A stretch of 7,287 nucleotides of DNA, from NCBI GenBank assembly GCA_913055965.1, contig CAJXKX010000100.1, positions 1 to 7,287 on the forward strand. The letters run 5' to 3'. The position numbers and the translations under genes are program-made. The DNA comes from an uncultured Roseovarius sp. (lineage in GTDB: Bacteria; Pseudomonadota; Alphaproteobacteria; Rhodobacterales; Rhodobacteraceae). The stretch's first letter is position 1. Each line of letters begins with the position of its first letter. A model generated the notes under the pieces. The model was given only the letters and a program-made list of their open reading frames with translations, did no database searches and had not been told where the DNA came from. Of this stretch, positions 5,418-7,287 are shown one piece after another.

Positions 5418-6340
5418 CACAAGACGCGACGCGCGCGCCGCAGCTGACCATCCTGACCGCCAGTTGGAACCGCGCCAATCTGTTGAGACGCCTGCACGCC
5501 TCGATCATGGCCCAGCCCGTGGATCCCGGTCTGGTGGAATGGCTCGTCATCGACGACGGCTCCACCGATGACACGGGCGCGGAACTGGCCCGATTGACAG
5601 CCCGCCCCGGACCGGTCGCCATGCGCGTGCTGCATCAGCCCCACGGAGGCAAGCATCGCGCCCTCAACACCGGCTTTGCGCAGGCCCGGGGCAGCTGGAT
5701 CGCCATCATCGACAGCGACGACTGGTGTCGCGGCGCCGCCTTGCCGCCTGTGCTGTCCCTGTTGGACAGGATAGAAAAAGAGGATGTCTTTGCCGCCATC
5801 CTGCCACTGATCGTGCCCAAGGCCACGCGGCAGTATCGCTTCTCCACACCGGACCGCGCCGTCAGCTATACCACGCGCGCGAACACGGAGCCGCCGTTCG
5901 ACAGTACGCTGATCTTTCGGCGCCAGTCCAAGGGGCTGCGCTTTCCCGAGTTTCCGGGCGAAGACTTCCTGGCCGAGGCCGCGCTCCTCTACCGGCTCGG
6001 GCGCACCGGGCGGGTATGGCTGTCGAACCACGTTCTGGTCGAGGCCGAATATCAGCCCGACGGTCTTTCGGCGCAGATTCTGCAAAAGAGAATGACCTCG
6101 CCAATCGGGGCCTGCCACTGTTACCAGGCGATGCTCGCATGCCCCTTGCGCCCGTTGCTGCGCCTTCGGGCCCTTGCCAATTTCGCCCGCTTCTGGTGGC
6201 ACGCACGTCGAATGGGCGTGCGCCCTCCCGGCCCGAGAGGCTTGCTTCAACACCTGTCGCTCCTGCCCGGTCCGGTGTTCTGCGCACGCGATCTCGTCAG
6301 CGACAGACGCATGCGCCGACGCGGCGCAAAGCGGCCCTGA
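5414..6340 (+). CDS. Family 2 glycosyltransferase (GT-A fold)
   Basis: A 308-residue enzyme starting at an ATG that overlaps the nucleotidyltransferase stop in ATGA, so the two are almost certainly co-translated. The N-terminal GT-A domain is typical: LTILTASWNRANLL at residues 11-24, VIDDGSTDDT at 45-54, HGGKHRALNTGFAQA at 77-91 and the metal-binding DSDDW at 100-104. A basic C-terminal region follows (RMGVRPPGPRG, RRMRRRGAKRP) with no clear membrane span. The family transfers a sugar from an NDP-sugar by inversion. Coupling to the nucleotidyltransferase next to a lasso precursor suggests that it decorates the peptide, but a role in surface polysaccharide synthesis remains possible because such enzymes are widespread. 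Confidence 0.93.
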   Translation: MTQDATRAPQLTILTASWNRANLLRRLHASIMAQPVDPGLVEWLVIDDGSTDDTGAELARLTARPGPVAMRVLHQPHGGKHRALNTGFAQARGSWIAIIDSDDWCRGAALPPVLSLLDRIEKEDVFAAILPLIVPKATRQYRFSTPDRAVSYTTRANTEPPFDSTLIFRRQSKGLRFPEFPGEDFLAEAALLYRLGRTGRVWLSNHVLVEAEYQPDGLSAQILQKRMTSPIGACHCYQAMLACPLRPLLRLRALANFARFWWHARRMGVRPPGPRGLLQHLSLLPGPVFCARDLVSDRRMRRRGAKRP

Positions 6341-6342
6341 TC

Positions 6343-6372
6343 GGTCGGGCCAGTCGCGCGCGCGGCCCGGCC
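6343..6372. terminator. Bidirectional hairpin in the convergent gap
   Basis: GGTCGGGCC (6343-6351) pairs with GGCCCGGCC (6364-6372) over nine positions with one G-U pair, and a 12-base loop rich in CG repeats. It fills almost the whole 37-base gap between two convergent stop codons, so it is placed to end transcription from both sides. There is no T-run, as is common in high-G+C genomes. Confidence 0.5.
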
Positions 6373-6377
6373 CGCAA

Positions 6378-7169
6378 TCAGCTCGGCTCGGTCGCGGCGA
6401 GGCGCGAGATGGCTTCTCCGCTGATCTCGTCGCGCCCGGCGGCCCATGTGCGGCGCACGTGCAGCGCGATGCGTTCGAGCACGTCCCTTGGCGGCCTGCT
6501 CGCCATCGTGAGGCGCATGCCGCTCTCGTGAAACAGGTAGAGCCGCGAGGCGAAGGTTCCGAACGGCAGCGAGGCCTCGCCGAAGCGCTCTCCGAAACCG
6601 TGGGTCGACACCACCGCGCCATCGCCCCAATCCTGCCCGGAATCGTTGTTGGGATTGTAGAAATAGACCCGCATCTCGTCCTCATGATCCCGCGCCACCC
6701 GCAGGATGGTGATCGCATGCCACCCGACGAAGCGACCTGCCGCATCTGTCGCGGCAATTCCGGCGGGCTGCGGATGAATGACGGGTTCGCCACCGTTGTA
6801 CTCGGGATGATAGGCGGCGTGAAAGCGCGCGATGAAATCCTCGATGCCCGCAAGAGCGCCGGTGGGCACATCGACCGCGACGGCGCAGGCGCGCCCGACC
6901 CACCAACCATGGAACTCCGGGTTGATCCAGATATGCGGATCGTTGTTCCGCGCGGCGCAGAGCCGCCCCATTTCCGCGTAGATCCGGTCGAGGTGCGGCA
7001 CCAGCGCGACCGAGACCGGATCGGCATCGAGCGGGGCACCGAGGGCCAGCCCCGCAGGCAGATCGGCGGCGTTGATCGCGCGCCCCTCGAAATGCATCAT
7101 CACGGTGTCGAACCGCGCGGCCTGTGCCACCAGGTGCAGCAGGTAGTCGGGATCGTTATGCGCCCACAT
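6378..7169 (-). CDS. Conserved-looking protein of unknown function
   Basis: A 263-residue protein that I do not recognise. It is rich in His, Trp and Asn, and looks soluble, with no signal peptide or membrane segment. Notable stretches are NNDPHIWINPEFHGWW at residues 75-90, FHAAYHPEYNGGEPVIHP at 116-133, VGWHAITILRV at 148-158, YFYNPNNDSGQDWGDG at 169-184 and FASRLYLFH at 206-214. The WHAITI strand followed by YNPNN is loosely reminiscent of the His and Asn/Asp strands of papain-fold enzymes, but I see no convincing Cys nucleophile, so this is only a hint. The ATG at 7169 is the first usable start; upstream in-frame codons include no ATG, GTG or TTG before the next gene. The ribosome site is poor. 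It converges on the glycosyltransferase and diverges from the gene starting at 7245, so membership in the lasso cluster is doubtful. Confidence 0.72.
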   Translation of the reverse strand: MWAHNDPDYLLHLVAQAARFDTVMMHFEGRAINAADLPAGLALGAPLDADPVSVALVPHLDRIYAEMGRLCAARNNDPHIWINPEFHGWWVGRACAVAVDVPTGALAGIEDFIARFHAAYHPEYNGGEPVIHPQPAGIAATDAAGRFVGWHAITILRVARDHEDEMRVYFYNPNNDSGQDWGDGAVVSTHGFGERFGEASLPFGTFASRLYLFHESGMRLTMASRPPRDVLERIALHVRRTWAAGRDEISGEAISRLAATEPS

Positions 7170-7244
7170 CGCGATGGCGCGGGCGGATTGGCAGGGCGGG
7201 GTTGGCGGACTAGGCTGCGCGCATTGTTGAAGGGGAGGAAAGCC

Positions 7245-7287
7245 ATGCCCGTGCGAATTGGCGTCGTCGCGCCGATGCTGATCACCG
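7245..7287 (+). CDS. Start of a rightward gene, product unknown (partial)
   Basis: An ATG at 7245 follows a very strong ribosome site (GGGGAGG at 7232-7238, six bases before the start). The fourteen visible codons read MPVRIGVVAPMLIT, whose RIGVVAP strand resembles the first beta strand of many Rossmann-type proteins. This is too little to name a function. The opposite strand here also has an open frame, but it has no comparable start signal. Confidence 0.6.
   Translation, partial: MPVRIGVVAPMLIT

Noticed and set aside
4245..5420. Minus-strand 391-residue open frame
   Set aside because: It is the shadow of the nucleotidyltransferase, is rich in Gln and Arg, and has no recognisable motif.
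5321..7039. Minus-strand 572-residue open frame
   Set aside because: It overlaps both the glycosyltransferase (antisense) and the 263-residue gene in another frame, and has low-complexity Arg/Ser/Pro composition.
1..7287. tRNA or rRNA genes, CRISPR arrays, insertion sequences
   Set aside because: No cloverleaf, regularly spaced repeats, transposase motifs or terminal inverted repeats were seen on reading both strands.

Overview
The window (about 65% G+C by eye, dense, with coupled genes) looks like an alphaproteobacterial chromosome segment, possibly from the Rhodobacterales. That placement is an impression from base composition and protein style, not a database result. Its main content is a lasso-peptide (RiPP) biosynthetic locus carrying several tailoring genes.

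Layout. Three genes run leftwards from a divergent control region near 2660-2819. They encode an HPr-kinase-like peptide kinase (1745-2659), a PAPS-dependent sulfotransferase (885-1748, ATGA overlap with the kinase) and, after a 157-base gap, the N-terminal part of an asparagine-synthetase-like lasso cyclase (1-727, running off the window). Two genes run rightwards from the same region: the leader-binding PqqD-like protein B1 (2820-3095) and the leader peptidase B2 (3088-3576, 8-base overlap, TTG start). A 51-codon gene for the likely precursor peptide lies downstream of B2 on the opposite strand (3783-3938), followed by a short terminator. It carries W-x2-P-x-L-x3-G-x5-T leader spacing, one acidic residue in the core, and a C-terminal serine. 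A second rightward pair follows: a nucleotidyltransferase (about 4182-5417) and a family 2 glycosyltransferase (5414-6340, ATGA overlap). A convergent hairpin ends this block. Beyond it are an unrecognised leftward gene (6378-7169) and the first codons of a rightward gene (from 7245).

How the genes could work together (inference from the families). B1 binds the precursor leader, B2 cuts it off, and the cyclase joins the new N-terminus to the single core Asp to form an 8- or 9-residue ring. The kinase would phosphorylate the terminal Ser, as in paeninodin-type lasso peptides. The nucleotidyltransferase and glycosyltransferase may add sugar to the phosphate or elsewhere, and the sulfotransferase may add sulfate to a Ser/Thr or a sugar. 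No ABC exporter or isopeptidase gene is visible here. The combination of kinase, sulfotransferase, nucleotidyltransferase and glycosyltransferase around a precursor with no aromatic core residue is the most interesting feature of the window.
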